This document shows positions 33,358 through 44,329 of a stretch of 64,000 nt of DNA, in pieces. The position numbers were made by a program, and so were the translations under genes. Position 1 is the stretch's first letter; every line of letters starts with the position of its first letter. Origin of the DNA: Pseudo-nitzschia pungens (Eukaryota; Bacillariophyta; Bacillariophyceae; Bacillariales; Bacillariaceae); contig CM074761.1 of the NCBI GenBank assembly GCA_037355855.1, positions 4,235,346 to 4,299,345 on the forward strand. Reading direction: 5' to 3'. The notes beneath the pieces were generated by a model. That model was given only the letters and a program-made list of their open reading frames with translations, was not told where the DNA came from and did no database searches.

Positions 33358-36300
33358 ATGAATCTCAATCAAGATTCAAACAGCGACAGCCCGGACAGAA
33401 TACCCGAAGAGATCACGCAGAGAAGCGCTTCGGATCACCATGACGAGCAAGATAGTTTGTCTTCCCATCCACAACCGCAACAACCGCAACAACCGCAGCA
33501 ATTCCATCAGCAACAATCACAACCCATGCATCCACCTTGGTCCATGCAGCTACCGGCCGGCACCCCGTTTGCTGGACATGGTCTGACAGCCAATGCTGGG
33601 AATCCGGCTTTGCTTCAGTACTACGAAGCGCAAATGAGAGATCATGCGGCTGCTTACGCCTCGGCAGCTGCTGCTGCGGCCATGACTGCTGCCCAGATAG
33701 CCGCAGACATAGCCTCTTCGGGTGGTTCCTAGCAATTCCTATCATGCACCAACAACAAGCTCATCCAAACATGCCTGGTATGCCCTACCCAAACAGCGTA
33801 CCGATGTCGCCCATGTCGTCACCCGTTATCTTTCCCGAATCACCTCATACCGGTATGATGTATCCGCCTTCCGGTCCGATGCCACTCAATCCAGGGATGC
33901 CGTATCAACAGCAACAATATTCAGTTTCTTCCGCCGATCCATTCGTCTGAGAATGTTCGAAATACACGCAGTCAATACTTTGAGAATGAAACTTCTCGCT
34001 CTTTGGAGACGAACGATGGCGCGAATCATCATCTTCGTCGTCGAAAGCGGCAACAGCGCATACCTTCCTCGGGTTTCAACAACGGTGGGAACAATCTCAA
34101 CACCAACAACAGCAATCGACAGCGACATTACGATTACAACAATGGTGTGGGTGGACATTGGTCGCAGCAAGGCCAGCAAAAACGAGGACGTCGTCGCCGA
34201 AGGTTTTGGAACGACGCGGGATCCAGTGATTCCGGAGATCCGTCGTACAACAATTGCAACAGCAGCAGCGAAGGAAATTTCAATAGAAACTGTCGTCGGA
34301 ACCGGAAAATGGCAAAGGCGGCCAGCTCGAATAGTGATGGTGGCGGTGCATCCTGGACTACCAAGAAGAAACAACGGCAACCAAACGATGACAGCTTGCT
34401 GGGGAAGACAGGGGTCAGTGCGCTTTATGAATGGGCCATGAAGAGGCGGACGACACCCACGTTTTTGATTTCGCAAAATTCTGGCTACAACCGAAAAAAA
34501 GACAACGACGATTCGGAAAGCTTTTCGCAAGGCTATGCAGACCAACGCAATAATTCTTTGGAGGCGCAGCAACAGCGGCAACAACAACAACAACAACAAC
34601 AACAGCTTCCGAACGAAGACGAGGGCAAACGCAGACGATTAGAGCTGGAACAAGGGTGTTTCGAAACCACCGTGAGCATAGATGGTGTCGTAATGGGAAC
34701 CGGTCGCGGACCCACAAAAACCTCTGCCAAACACGAAGCCTCGCGTCGGGCGCTGATGACGCTATTGCCCGGCGTAGAATTCGACGAGGAATCCGGCATT
34801 CTGATCAAGCTACCCGGAAGTAATTCCCAGGGGTCGCCCCAATCCTTGAGCTCGGAACCTACCGGGAGATCGCAACAAAAATCTGCACCGATAACGTCGT
34901 TGGAGGACCTGGCTCCAAATCTAGCAAAGCAACTAGCAATAGGCCATAGCAACGACAACGACAACGACAACGACGAGGACGACATCAAAGACGCGAAAGG
35001 AAAAGGAAGAGATTCGAACGAATTGCAAAGCAGAGATTCGAGAAAGCGGCAAAAATGGCCGCATGTATACTCGGGAACTTCGACTACCTCCGATGACGAA
35101 GACAAAGATTCCTACTACGCGTCCCGTGGAGCCTATGTCTGTAGCTCTCTGTTGCATGCAATGATTCAGATTGATGAGAGACTGACAGAGCCACCAGAGT
35201 TCACGTACCAGGTATCGGCAATAACAAATGAACCAGGAGGACAACATTCCAAGCTGAAGCGAAAAGCAAGTATCCCAATAAAAGCCACATCGACTGCTAT
35301 TCCTCGTGGCTTGTTTCAGTGTACGGGGACATTGAAATTGCAGATGAATTGGAGTTCTGACTCTACTCGAACAGATGATACAGATGCTGATTCATTCGAT
35401 GGTTCTTCACGGCCACGCGAATGTTATCGGCTTCTGCGATCCTCTGGCGTTGGAGGCACAAAACGTGAAGCCAGACATGCCGCAGCTGCGAAATTATTGG
35501 CAATGCTATTCCCGGAATGCGATGGTATGGCCCAGGTAAAACAAGCTGCGGAAGCTGCCAGGGAAAAGTATGCGGAGAGCCGAGCATTGAAACAACAGTC
35601 GAAGCGCGGAACACTGTTCGCAGTGGCATCCCGATCGAAGAATCGCCCCCAAACCAACAATTCAAACGACAGCATTGCACCGAACCTTTTGTTGACGACC
35701 ATGTGTAAGAGTTCACCAGCAGTTCCAGATGTCATTCAAGAAGGCTTCGCAGCTATGCTTGGAAACCTATCATCGAATGACACCAACAGACACGAATCGT
35801 CGGGAAATGATGATTACGTGTCAAGCATCCGCTCCTCTACAGAAACGGGCCTTGTGCGTCAATTGAGTCGCCAGCGTCAACTTGAAGAAAAAATAGATTC
35901 CGCATTACAGAATCTTAATGAACACGATGAGGAAGGACGCTCATTACCAGAAGAGCTCACTGCGGATGACGTAGGACGCACAATATTGCGACGGGCAAAC
36001 ATAGACGATATACACTGGGTTGAAAAACTTTTTAAAACGAAATCGTCTCCGAAAAGATCAGCGGACACAACCCCTTTGTTCGGATCGATCCTGGCTTCTG
36101 ATAAAGAACCGTCTTCGATCTCCATGAGACTGTGGTCGTCATCGACCATCGTTCTTCTCCTCTGTCGAGCCATTGCTCCACATGAAGATCCGCCTCTTGG
36201 TTGTGCTGTTCTGACTCAAGGGTTCTCGATGGAGAAAGGGAAGATTCTACGAATTTCTCAAATTGCAAGCAAGTCGCACCAGCCAAGAGAACGCTTCATC

Positions 36301-36639
36301 GAAACTCTATCAGGCTTTGCTACGCATATGGGGTGCTCTCTTGTATCTACACCTTCGAATTTTTCTCTCGCGACTCTCGACAAGAATGCTTTACAAAGAA
36401 TTTTTAGCGCAAGTCCTGACTCGGTCGAGTATCGACTGCAACAAGATGGACCCGACACACCAGGGATGATTCGAGAGAACATGGGTCTCCCCATCCCAAT
36501 CGACGAAAACCGCCCTAAACCCTCCTTGCAATCGGTTCAAGAGGAATGTGAAGGTGTCGAAGAGAGTGATTCATCAGTCCCAAACGATAAGAAAGAGAAG
36601 AGACGCGAAAAACCGAGTAAACGATCGAGATTTGAATAA
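33358..36639 (+). CDS. Double dsRBD protein with polyQ insert; two frame breaks near the N-terminus
   Basis: ATG 33358 opens a Gln/Pro/Ala-rich segment. At ~33720-33732 this frame hits TAG while coding moves to the frame read as IPIMHQQQAHPNMPGMPYPN, up to TGA at 33948; coding then returns to the first frame (NVRNTRSQYFENETSRS) and stays open to 36639, about 1,090 codons in all. dsRBD 1 (residues ~345-460): SALYEWAMKRRTTPTFLI, a ~60-residue insert with a Gln tract (34566-34608), CFETTVSIDGVVMGTGRG and TSAKHEASRRALMTLLPG. dsRBD 2 (~640-725): LFQCTGTLKLQM, GGTKREARHAAAAKLLAMLF. The C-terminal ~200 residues start ILRRANIDDIHWVEKLF and continue with strand-helix units vaguely like a GNAT acetyltransferase. 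RNA binding is well supported by motif; function beyond that is unknown. Confidence 0.75.
34566..34608 (+). repeat. CAA/CAG (polyglutamine) tract inside dsRBD 1
   Basis: CAG CAA CAG CGG then nine consecutive Gln codons (CAA CAA and so on, ending CAG). It lies between helix 1 and strand 1 of the first dsRBD and is a likely length-polymorphic site. Confidence 0.85.
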
Positions 36640-36771
36640 AGCTCTACTGGAAATAAAATCACAAAACCCCGCCAGAGTTGGACATAGAACTCATTTTATT
36701 TGGTACGACTCGTTGTCATGAGCCATTAGAGGAGAGCTGACAGTTTGCAATCGTTCGGTGCTTCACCATTT

Positions 36772-37748
36772 TCATCCGAACTGAACCGCATAGAATCCTA
36801 CGGCTGATATACCGGGAATTATTTCGGAGAAAAGATGTGGAGAGCCAAGACCGCCTAAGAAACGTGATCCTTGATTACTCAAACACACCACACGTACAAA
36901 CTGGGTGTCAATAGGTTTCTCTAACAGAATTCTTTGCCACCCACTTAACGTTTTCGACCTCGAGGAGAGGAGTCATTGGCCTCCATCTTCCACAATCCAA
37001 GCCGTCGAGTCGCATGAAATGGACTGACAGTGGACCCGATGGCAACGTAGGTATGGAGATGAGTACTTCACTCAGGCGAACAATTGTTCTCGAACTGAGT
37101 TCAAATTCAACATATTCTTCGCCCACGCCTACAGTTGTACCGAAGCAATCAAAAGAAACGTTCAGTTATTTGTAAGATGTGGGGAGGAGGGTATATTTTT
37201 ACTTGGAACCGAAGGAAGCCTACAACGACAGTTATCTTAGATACACACCATTATCGAATGATCCAAAGGAGCTTATCCACCATGAAGAAGTCGAATCCAC
37301 CAAACACTTCTCTCAACTCGTGATGGTTGGATGATGACGAGCAACGAAGGACACGAGTCTTGGATGGATCTAATTTTTTCACAGTGAAGTACATTGCTAT
37401 CTTCCTTACTATCTCTGGAGGCAGGACTGAAACAACCGAATGCTTTTGTAACGGACCGACTTTTTTCGGTCGTCTTTTCCCTTCTGCTGAGATTCGTTTC
37501 TCCCTCGTCTGATACATTGATTCTATGATGTTCGTCAAATGTTCGAGTGACGAAAATGACGTTCCATTCATCAGGTAGCGCTGTTCATCGTCGGTTCGAG
37601 TCATTTTGATACTATCGAGCTCCTTCAAATGCGAAGGATCCAGTTTAATAAGTTTGTCGATTTCGGAAGTGTTACCCTCACTGAGAAGCAACAAAGACCC
37701 TCTATCTTTCGAACACACAATCCTTTTTCCAACCGCACCGCCAATCAT
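36772..37748 (-). CDS. F-box-like plus beta-sandwich protein, two exons, two single-base frame breaks
   Basis: ATG 37748. Exons 37748-37249 and 37128-36772 with a 120-nt intron (GTGTGT donor, GTAG acceptor), 284 codons once two extra bases are ignored: one near 37294 and one in the G run at 36940-36942. With them removed the product reads VSVLPPEIVRKIAMYF (F-box-like helix), SSSSNHHELREVFGG, STSSWWISSFGSFDNG, then across the intron VGEEYVEFELSSRTIVRLSE, IPTLPSGPLSVHFMRL, WQRILLEKPIDTQFVRVVCL and FYAVQFG to the stop at 36772. The second half has the strand pattern of discoidin-like sandwiches. Such F-box proteins usually present substrates to SCF ligases, which is inference here. Two frame breaks mean it could be a decaying gene. 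Confidence 0.6.
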
Positions 37749-38426
37749 GCGGCTGTCCTATCTATTGTTTCCAGAGAGAGGTACAGCGTATGCAACCTTG
37801 TAGTCTTGAAAATATAGGGATGTCGGCATGATATGTTGAGAATGTTCGATGACTCTCATTACGATTCTGCTCGTCTGGGCTGAAATCCTGAAGCCGAGCA
37901 GATGACACTGCATGCCTGTTTAGGTATTCATAATCCTTACTCCGTATGAATGAGTAACGGGTGCTTCATGTTCTACAAAATGTACGAAATACAGAAAGAA
38001 AGAGGATTACGAGTGGAGAGAATGATTTTGATGAGTCAATTCTGTTTTCAGGGGTTCCACAAAGGGTACACGTAAAAAACAAATACTTCGTCGTTTCAAA
38101 TTAAATAAGGATTTTTTTTAATGTTGTCAAGGTGGTTTCATCTCATTGCATGCGCATGCGTGATCGGCATGCAATGATGAGAAAGATGATAATGATTCAT
38201 CCTGAACGCTTCGAACTCCCAAGTCTTACTTGCGTTGTGTCCATGAGCATAATTCCGTTCCGAATACTGTCTCTCAAAAGCGGTGTATCCTTTAAGAATA
38301 CAGACGCAGGCGTAACCTGTGTTGCCGAATTGACACTCTTGCCTACAGTCAGAAATAAAGCAAGGAGCAAATTGAAGTGTGACTCTCCGTAAATTGTTAA
38401 CCACGAAAAAGAATATTGCAGCGACG
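37749..38426. other. Divergent region with a cruciform-capable inverted repeat
   Basis: Holds both 5' regions of the F-box-like gene (-) and the mitochondrial protein (+). Contains the 11-bp inverted repeat at 38143-38177 and no supported gene. Confidence 0.5.
38143..38177. repeat. Inverted repeat TCATTGCATGC / GCATGCAATGA
   Basis: Perfect 11-bp arms at 38143-38153 and 38167-38177 with a 13-base loop that itself contains GCATGC. Lies 250 bases upstream of the next ATG. Could be a protein-binding palindrome or a hairpin. Confidence 0.8.
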
Positions 38427-39041
38427 ATGGTTTTTGCTGAAAGATTGTCTCCCTCATTTCGCCGCTCTCTCGCAAGAAGAATAACTCCTCTTTCGCGGAC
38501 CTTTAGTTCGAAGAAACTGTCGGTGGAAGAACGAAATGAAGCAGTAAGACATGCAAATAAAGTAATGAAAGGCTATACGCAAACTCGAATCCTAGCGAAA
38601 CAGGGAAAGCTTCCGTCAAAAAATCGACCTCAGTCACACGAATACCAAAGTGCGAACGCGATTCAGTTCAGCTTGTTCATGAGCCTCGGTCTAGCGTTCA
38701 TCATATCTCCTATTTTGGGTAGAAAGATTGCTCAAGATGATGAATTCCGCGAAAAGTACATTCCAGACTGGTACGATTTCAGGGTGAAGCCTCCGAAGTC
38801 GGCTTGGACAAGACAAGAGCTTCACGACCAGATTGTGGACGTCGAAAGAGATATGAGAGAGAGGGCCATCAAAGGGGATTTTACTCCAGAAAAGCTAGAG
38901 GCACTAAAACAGACCCTGCAGCCTCGAAGTGATTTGTCAAGCGAAGATATTGCCATGGCAAAAAAGTATGGATGGGGTGCGATTCATCCCGGTGTTGACC
39001 CTGATGATTACGACGAAGATTATGATGACGACGATGAGTGA
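38427..39041 (+). CDS. Mitochondrial one-TM protein of unknown function
   Basis: 204 residues from the first in-frame ATG (GACGATGG at 38427). The N-terminus is a classic mitochondrial presequence: MVFAERLSPSFRRSLARR and ITPLSRTFSSKK, Arg/Ser-rich with no acids after residue 5. One TM lies around residues 95-115 (FSLFMSLGLAFIISPIL). A helical charged segment follows (DVERDMRERAIKGDFTPEKL), then KKYGWGAIHPGVDPDDY and a pure Asp/Glu tail. Size and layout are like small accessory subunits of inner-membrane complexes, but no family is recognised. It faces DFRP1 tail to tail across 580 bases. Confidence 0.75.
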   Translation: MVFAERLSPSFRRSLARRITPLSRTFSSKKLSVEERNEAVRHANKVMKGYTQTRILAKQGKLPSKNRPQSHEYQSANAIQFSLFMSLGLAFIISPILGRKIAQDDEFREKYIPDWYDFRVKPPKSAWTRQELHDQIVDVERDMRERAIKGDFTPEKLEALKQTLQPRSDLSSEDIAMAKKYGWGAIHPGVDPDDYDEDYDDDDE

Positions 39042-39624
39042 AAGTCATGAAGTCAAATAAGACGTGGCCTTCAAGTTTCATTAATCGTGAGAAATGAGAC
39101 AAAGGATTCTGTTGAGGATTAGCTTTCACTCTCCGTATGAAAACGGCAGTCACAATCGGTTCAGTGCTCAAATGATCAATGAGACGACATTCAACCTATG
39201 TCACCTTTCAATCCCACAAGCTTGCAAATTGTAGTGCTCATTGGCCACATGTGGTAGATGTCAGTCGAAGATCATTTCAATTCACGACGGGAATTAAATT
39301 TATGATAAATGAAAGATAAGTCGTTGGCATTTTTAACAGTGAGGTCGGAGTTAAGGCCGTGAAACATCTGTATTGTGGCGTCTAATTTCGAACACCTCGT
39401 AACTCTTAGCCATTCATTTATGGTGTTCATCGTCAGTGATTGGAGTCGTTGCAAACCTTTTCTGATACACTTGCACGTACGGTAGTAGTCCAGACAGGGA
39501 ATGAAAAGTGTTTGAAAAATAATATTGAACCGAATTGTCAATTGACTTCAGTTTGGGGCCTATTAGCGCTAGACTTTGTGTCTAGAAGGACCCAAAAATA
39601 TGAAGAGTAGCCAGACCCAGTAGT
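39042..39624. other. Convergent intergenic region
   Basis: 3' flanks of two convergent genes; nothing else recognised. Confidence 0.5.
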
Positions 39625-40913
39625 CTACTCGTCGTCTAAGTCATCTAAACTGTCGTCGTCGCCGTCAAGGAACAGGTCACTCTGGACTTGAGTTGCCACC
39701 TGGTCAACTGCATTATCTTTCCCGTTGATCTGATTGGTATCTTCGTTGGTACCATTTTCGGGTTCGATATTGAATAGATCCTGTTTGTATTCGTAGAGCG
39801 CACGACCCGACAATACAGCCAATCCTTTTCCGCCCTTTTTCTTTCGCATTTCTTGTTCCACCAATTTTCTTTTCAGAAAAGAAATAAAGGGTTAGATAAT
39901 TGAATTTTGTAACACATCTCAGAACCCCGAATGCAATTGCACTATATCTTATTGCCGCTCGCTTCGACGTTGTTCAATTCTAGAAAGTACTTACTTTTGA
40001 TTCCGCTGCTTTTCTTTTCCGCTTGTTTTCTTGCCAAATTGCGAATGATTCAGGCGTAACTGGAGTTCCTTTCTTTCCATTCTTTTTGAGCTCTTCCACT
40101 TTCTTCTGTCGCTCCGATTCGATTTTATCCTTCGAGAGTTGGAACATAGTTTGGCTGGAGTTTGATATCGTGCAACAAAGCTGTAAGGCAAGGTTCAAAA
40201 GAATAGTAAATGTGTGCATTTTACTTGCAATATCGTTAGAAAGATATCGTTCAACGAATATCTATTCACTTACATCTTCTTTGAGTTTGTCTTCCATTTC
40301 TTTGGCTACAAGAACGAAATATAGTCATTATGAGAGAGAGCTTTTCTTACCAAACGACACAATTCAAATGATGATCCATAACTCAGACAAGGTGATTTAA
40401 AGCACAAGAGAACGTACCATCCATTTGATACATCATTTTCATGGCTCGGGAAGTTCCTTTTTTCTTCCCTTCGTCATCTGCATCTCTGCCCTTCGCTTCA
40501 GCCTTCCCGGCTTTCATGTTCGTACTTTTGTTCTTAAGGGCTCCCAAGGCTATGAGAAAAGCGAATGAAAGAATAAAAACCTTTTTGAGAAACTCCACGG
40601 GATGTGCTGTGTTTGGGGAAATTGTTTGATTGTTCAACTCACCTTCATTGAAAAGGGCATCTGCTTCTGCTTTCATAGCCTTTTTTCGTGCTTTCTGTTC
40701 TTCCTTCATTTTCTTTCGTCTCTCCTCCTCCATCCTCAGCTTTCGGTCGCCCGTATTATTGACGCTATTTGTGACCGACTTCACATATTGCTGCACCTTC
40801 TTCGACTTGTTCTTGTTTTTCAAACCAAACGTTCGATCTTCAATCTGTTGGTTCTTTTTCTTCTGCTCTGCCTTTTTCGAGGCTGCGGGCTGACCCTTCC
40901 CTTTCTTCGCCAT
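39625..40913 (-). CDS. DFRP1/ZC3H15-like (Tma46) protein without visible zinc fingers; frame break
   Basis: Exons 40913-40643, 40549-40418, 40305-40274 (only 32 nt), 40154-39995 and a last exon starting near 39870 to 39625; donors GTGAGT, GTACGT, GTAAGT, GTAAGT. The start KKAEQKKKNQQIEDRTFGLK is the conserved opening of DFRP1. The middle (TSRAMKMMYQMDAKEMEDKL) replaces the two CCCH fingers of animal proteins; none is seen. Exon 4 gives PNYVPTLE, then one extra base at 40129-40130, then DKIESERQKKVEELKK and GTPVTPESFAIWQENKRKRK. The end LSGRALYEYKQDLF plus an Asp-rich tail is the DFRP domain that binds and stabilises the DRG GTPases on ribosomes. Phase at the last junction does not close, suggesting another small indel. 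Confidence 0.7.
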
Positions 40914-41813
40914 ATTGGTCTAAAGTGTTCCTTCGGGGCACGATACCTTATCAATTCATACAGATAGCTGGAAGGCAATTGCTGCTGAGATGATGATGAC
41001 AATGGCGGCAACGTAACGTACAGTTATCCTGCTGTGAAATCCCAAAGTTTCGTCATGAAAATAGGTTCCCGTAAGTTACTCGTAAGAGTTTACTCTTACC
41101 GTACTATTAAAAGTGAAAATTTTGCGGCTATCATTCGTCAATCAGGCTAGGTAGTCGTAGGTTCACGTCGTATTGTGAACTGTTCCGAAGGTATGTACAT
41201 ATCACAGCAGTTTTCGTCACTCTCGGATGTTCACAGCTCTCAGCTCCTCACACTTCACAGCTCACAGCAACTAATCGCAGCAGCAGTAACGTAAGAGAAA
41301 TCACTTGTTACCAGATAAAAATTCATTGAAGCATTCAGCAGTACACAAGCAAAAGGACAATCACACTACCCTTCGAGTGAAACAAAAACCTTGACTAAAG
41401 TAGCTCGAAACGAAGCGGATTTGGAGTGTGCTTGCTTCGTGTGTTCTTTCTACTTAGTATTTGTGACAGTCAGCACCAGCATTAGGGATTTAAGCATGCA
41501 CAAGCTATTGACTTGCGGGTGAGAGCTTGTGCTTTTGACTGTCGCTGAAATGTGGTGAATTCCACCAATTACAATGTGCAACAATCACAAACATGGAGCA
41601 CAGCTAAAGTCAGTGAAATCCCCGAAGTATATATTCCTGTTTGATGGCCATTCTCCTTCTAATCCAAAACAAAGACCTAAATTGATCAACCTGCACGGAT
41701 GTAACTGAGTGCCGATAGAACAAACGTGACATACACGTAGTATTACTATTTTTGTTGATAATTCTATTTCGTGTGAGAAGTATTCTGTTGATGTTGTCTA
41801 GAAGATTTTAATG
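40914..41813. other. Intergenic region between DFRP1 5' end and ATM1 3' end
   Basis: 900 bases without a supported gene. Several CTCACAGCTCACAGC-like words lie at 41230-41290. Contains the DFRP1 promoter and ATM1 3' UTR. Confidence 0.5.
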
Positions 41814-44329
41814 TCAATCGTCCCGTACTGAAGCAGCAGTCTGCACGGTCAGTAGTTCGGTGTAGCGACCCGCAAACTTAGAAAGTTCTTCATGAGTTCC
41901 ACGTTCCACTACTTGTCCATTGTCAAGGACTATGATCTCGTCACAATCCTGTATTGTCGATAGACGATGTGCTACGATAATGGTCGTACGATCTCGCCCC
42001 AGTTGTTTGATGTGAGTCATAATATCCGATTCAGTTTGGCTGTCCAGTGATGATGTAGGTTCATCGCAGAGAAGAATTGGAGCATCCTTCAAAATCGCTC
42101 GAGCAATAGCTACTCTTTGTTTCTCTCCCCCCGAAAGCTTTAGGCCTGAAAAATATCAAAGAGTTGCAACCCATTGAGAAAAAGAAGAACAGAACAGGAA
42201 TGTCCACAACAATTCATTGCTATGCAATTCAACCGCTTAGTTTTTCGACGTACCTCTCTCTCCAACCACAGTGTCATAACCGTCCGGGAAGCTCATTATC
42301 GTGTCGTGAATTTTCGCCTGTTTGGCAGCTTTGACAACATCTTCCCAACTTGACCCTAAATTTCCGTACTGTATATTGTACCCGATAGATTCGTGAAAGA
42401 GTACAGTATCTTGTGGAATCACAGCAACACTTTTCCTGAACGAATCTAAATTCAAGTCTTTCAGGTCGTGACCGCCAATGGAGACGTTTCCAATATCATT
42501 GGAAGGGTCATAAAATCGATAGAGCAACCTCAGAATTGTCGACTTGCCACATCCAGAACTTCCGACAAAGGCTACAGTCTTTCCTTGGGGAATATGAAAA
42601 GACAAGTTGTTTAAAATTGGTCGATCCATCTTACCGGGATAGGCAAAATCAACCCGGTTGAAAGCAATGTCGGTCGTCATGGTCTCAGGATCGTACCCCA
42701 ACTTTGTAGGATCATTGTAAATAGGTGTCGTCGTATCGATAAGCTCGAAAGTGTGTTCCATGTCTAGCAGTGATTGCGAAACTTCCCTGTATACAATGAC
42801 ACGAGTGAGACACCAGGATTCGAGAAAGGCAGTTCTCTAGAAAGCAACAATATCTCGTGTTAACCTTACCGATATACGGATCCGAAAAAATTCAGAGGAA
42901 CCGACAGTTGGAACAAGAGTCCATTGACGAGGACTAAGTCGCCAACGGTAGCCGTTCCATCCAGAATTTGTTGAGCTGTCAGGATCATGATTCCTGTCAT
43001 TCCGATCGAAAGTATTGCGGCCTGTCCAAAATTCAGCAGACTCAGCGATTGTTGCGCCTGTATGGCAGCTTTTTGGTATCCTCTGAGCGACTCTTCGTAC
43101 CGTCCACTAGCCATTCGCAAGAAAGAATCAATGACAAATGAGCAATCCGGTAAAACAATGAAAGACAACTCTATTGAGAATAGACGATGACAACACGCGG
43201 ACAAGCATGTACATTCTCTGTTAGTCGATACTCACACTTCGTGGTTTATGTTGTTGAAGAATTGAACCGTCTCGTAGTTCACGAGTGAATCCACAACCCT
43301 ACCAGAAGCTTGGTTTTCCAATCGATTCATGTCACGGCGGAATTTTGTTCTCCATTGAGTGATTCCCATGGTGTAACCCGTATACGCACCGATCGTTGCC
43401 AACACAACACCGGCATGAGAAAGACCAAACTGGTAATATACGAGTCCTGTCACTAATCCAACTTCAAAGGTAGTCGGAGCCACGTGAAATACCATCGCAT
43501 TCAAGACAAAGCTTATGGACCGGTTCCCTCGATCCAAAATTCTCGAGACCCTGCCTGTGTTTTTGGTCAAATGAAATTGCATATCCAGGGTGTGAACGTG
43601 ATGGAAGACGGAGCGTCCAACCTTTCGGATCGCCTCTTGTGTCACGTTGGCGAAAACGGCATTTCTTAATTCTTGAAAACCAGAGGCAGCAGCTCGTGAC
43701 ATCCCATATCCCAACAGCGCAACAATTATGGGAATGCCAGCAGCCGTGGTTGCGGTTGTTAGGTCGAGGGTACCCGGTGTCAGAGATGCCGCCGCTTCTA
43801 TTGCACCCGTCCCATCCATTTGCAATGTATCAACCAAAATTTTGAAAATATAGGGAACCTGAATGGTGACTGCCTTTCCCGCCAACATCAACGATAGCGC
43901 AAGGACGACCTGTTGTTTTCGCTTTCTAGACTCCAGGGAACCATCATTCGGCCAAACATGCTTTGCCAAAGTTCGAGGGATTCGAAGAGGAGATTTCTTT
44001 TCCTTGTTCTGTTCTTCGGTTACGGTTGTCGATATCGGTGTAGAATTAGTAGTTGATGGTTCACGCGCACTTGAAGTGCTCCACCGATTTGTCGTCCGAG
44101 TCCTCGGTGCCTTTGATCCTACGTTTCCCCAAGCCAGCAAAGGTGTAGCCGAATGGCGACATCGCAATCCATTGTAACTGTTCCGGTGTCCGTTGTTCGA
44201 AAAAGTGTTTTGTGCCAAGTTGCCACTTATGGTCGAAAGGGAGCCAAGGTTTGTATGCCGGCACCAAGTATATCCCTTCCTCAGCAGCAAAGTGTCACCC
44301 AGAATCTTTGACGACCGTGAAAGAGCCAT
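41814..44329 (-). CDS. ATM1: ATM1/ABCB7-type mitochondrial ABC half-transporter, four exons
   Basis: Exons 44329-43236, 43106-42870, 42786-42254 and 42145-41814; all phases close, 731 residues. The ATG at 44329 opens an Arg/Ser-rich presequence ([20 protein letters not shown]), fitting mitochondria. The membrane part carries ATM1-specific blocks: [58 protein letters not shown] and [16 protein letters not shown]. ATPase domain: Walker [10 protein letters not shown] at ~519, Q-loop VIPQDTVLF, signature LSGGEKQR at ~625, Walker [14 protein letters not shown]-loop VAHRLST. The family exports a glutathione/sulfur compound from the matrix for cytosolic Fe-S protein assembly and acts as a homodimer. 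The exon 2 donor (42869) coincides with the intergenic repeat word GTAAGGTTA. Confidence 0.92.

Noticed and set aside
34533..35105. 190-codon minus-strand frame with long Ser and Cys runs
   Set aside because: The runs are the complement of the dsRBD gene's CAA and AAC-GAC repeats.
38200..38240. Second B-box-like word (GGGAGTTCGAAGCG on the minus strand)
   Set aside because: No cloverleaf can be drawn around it.
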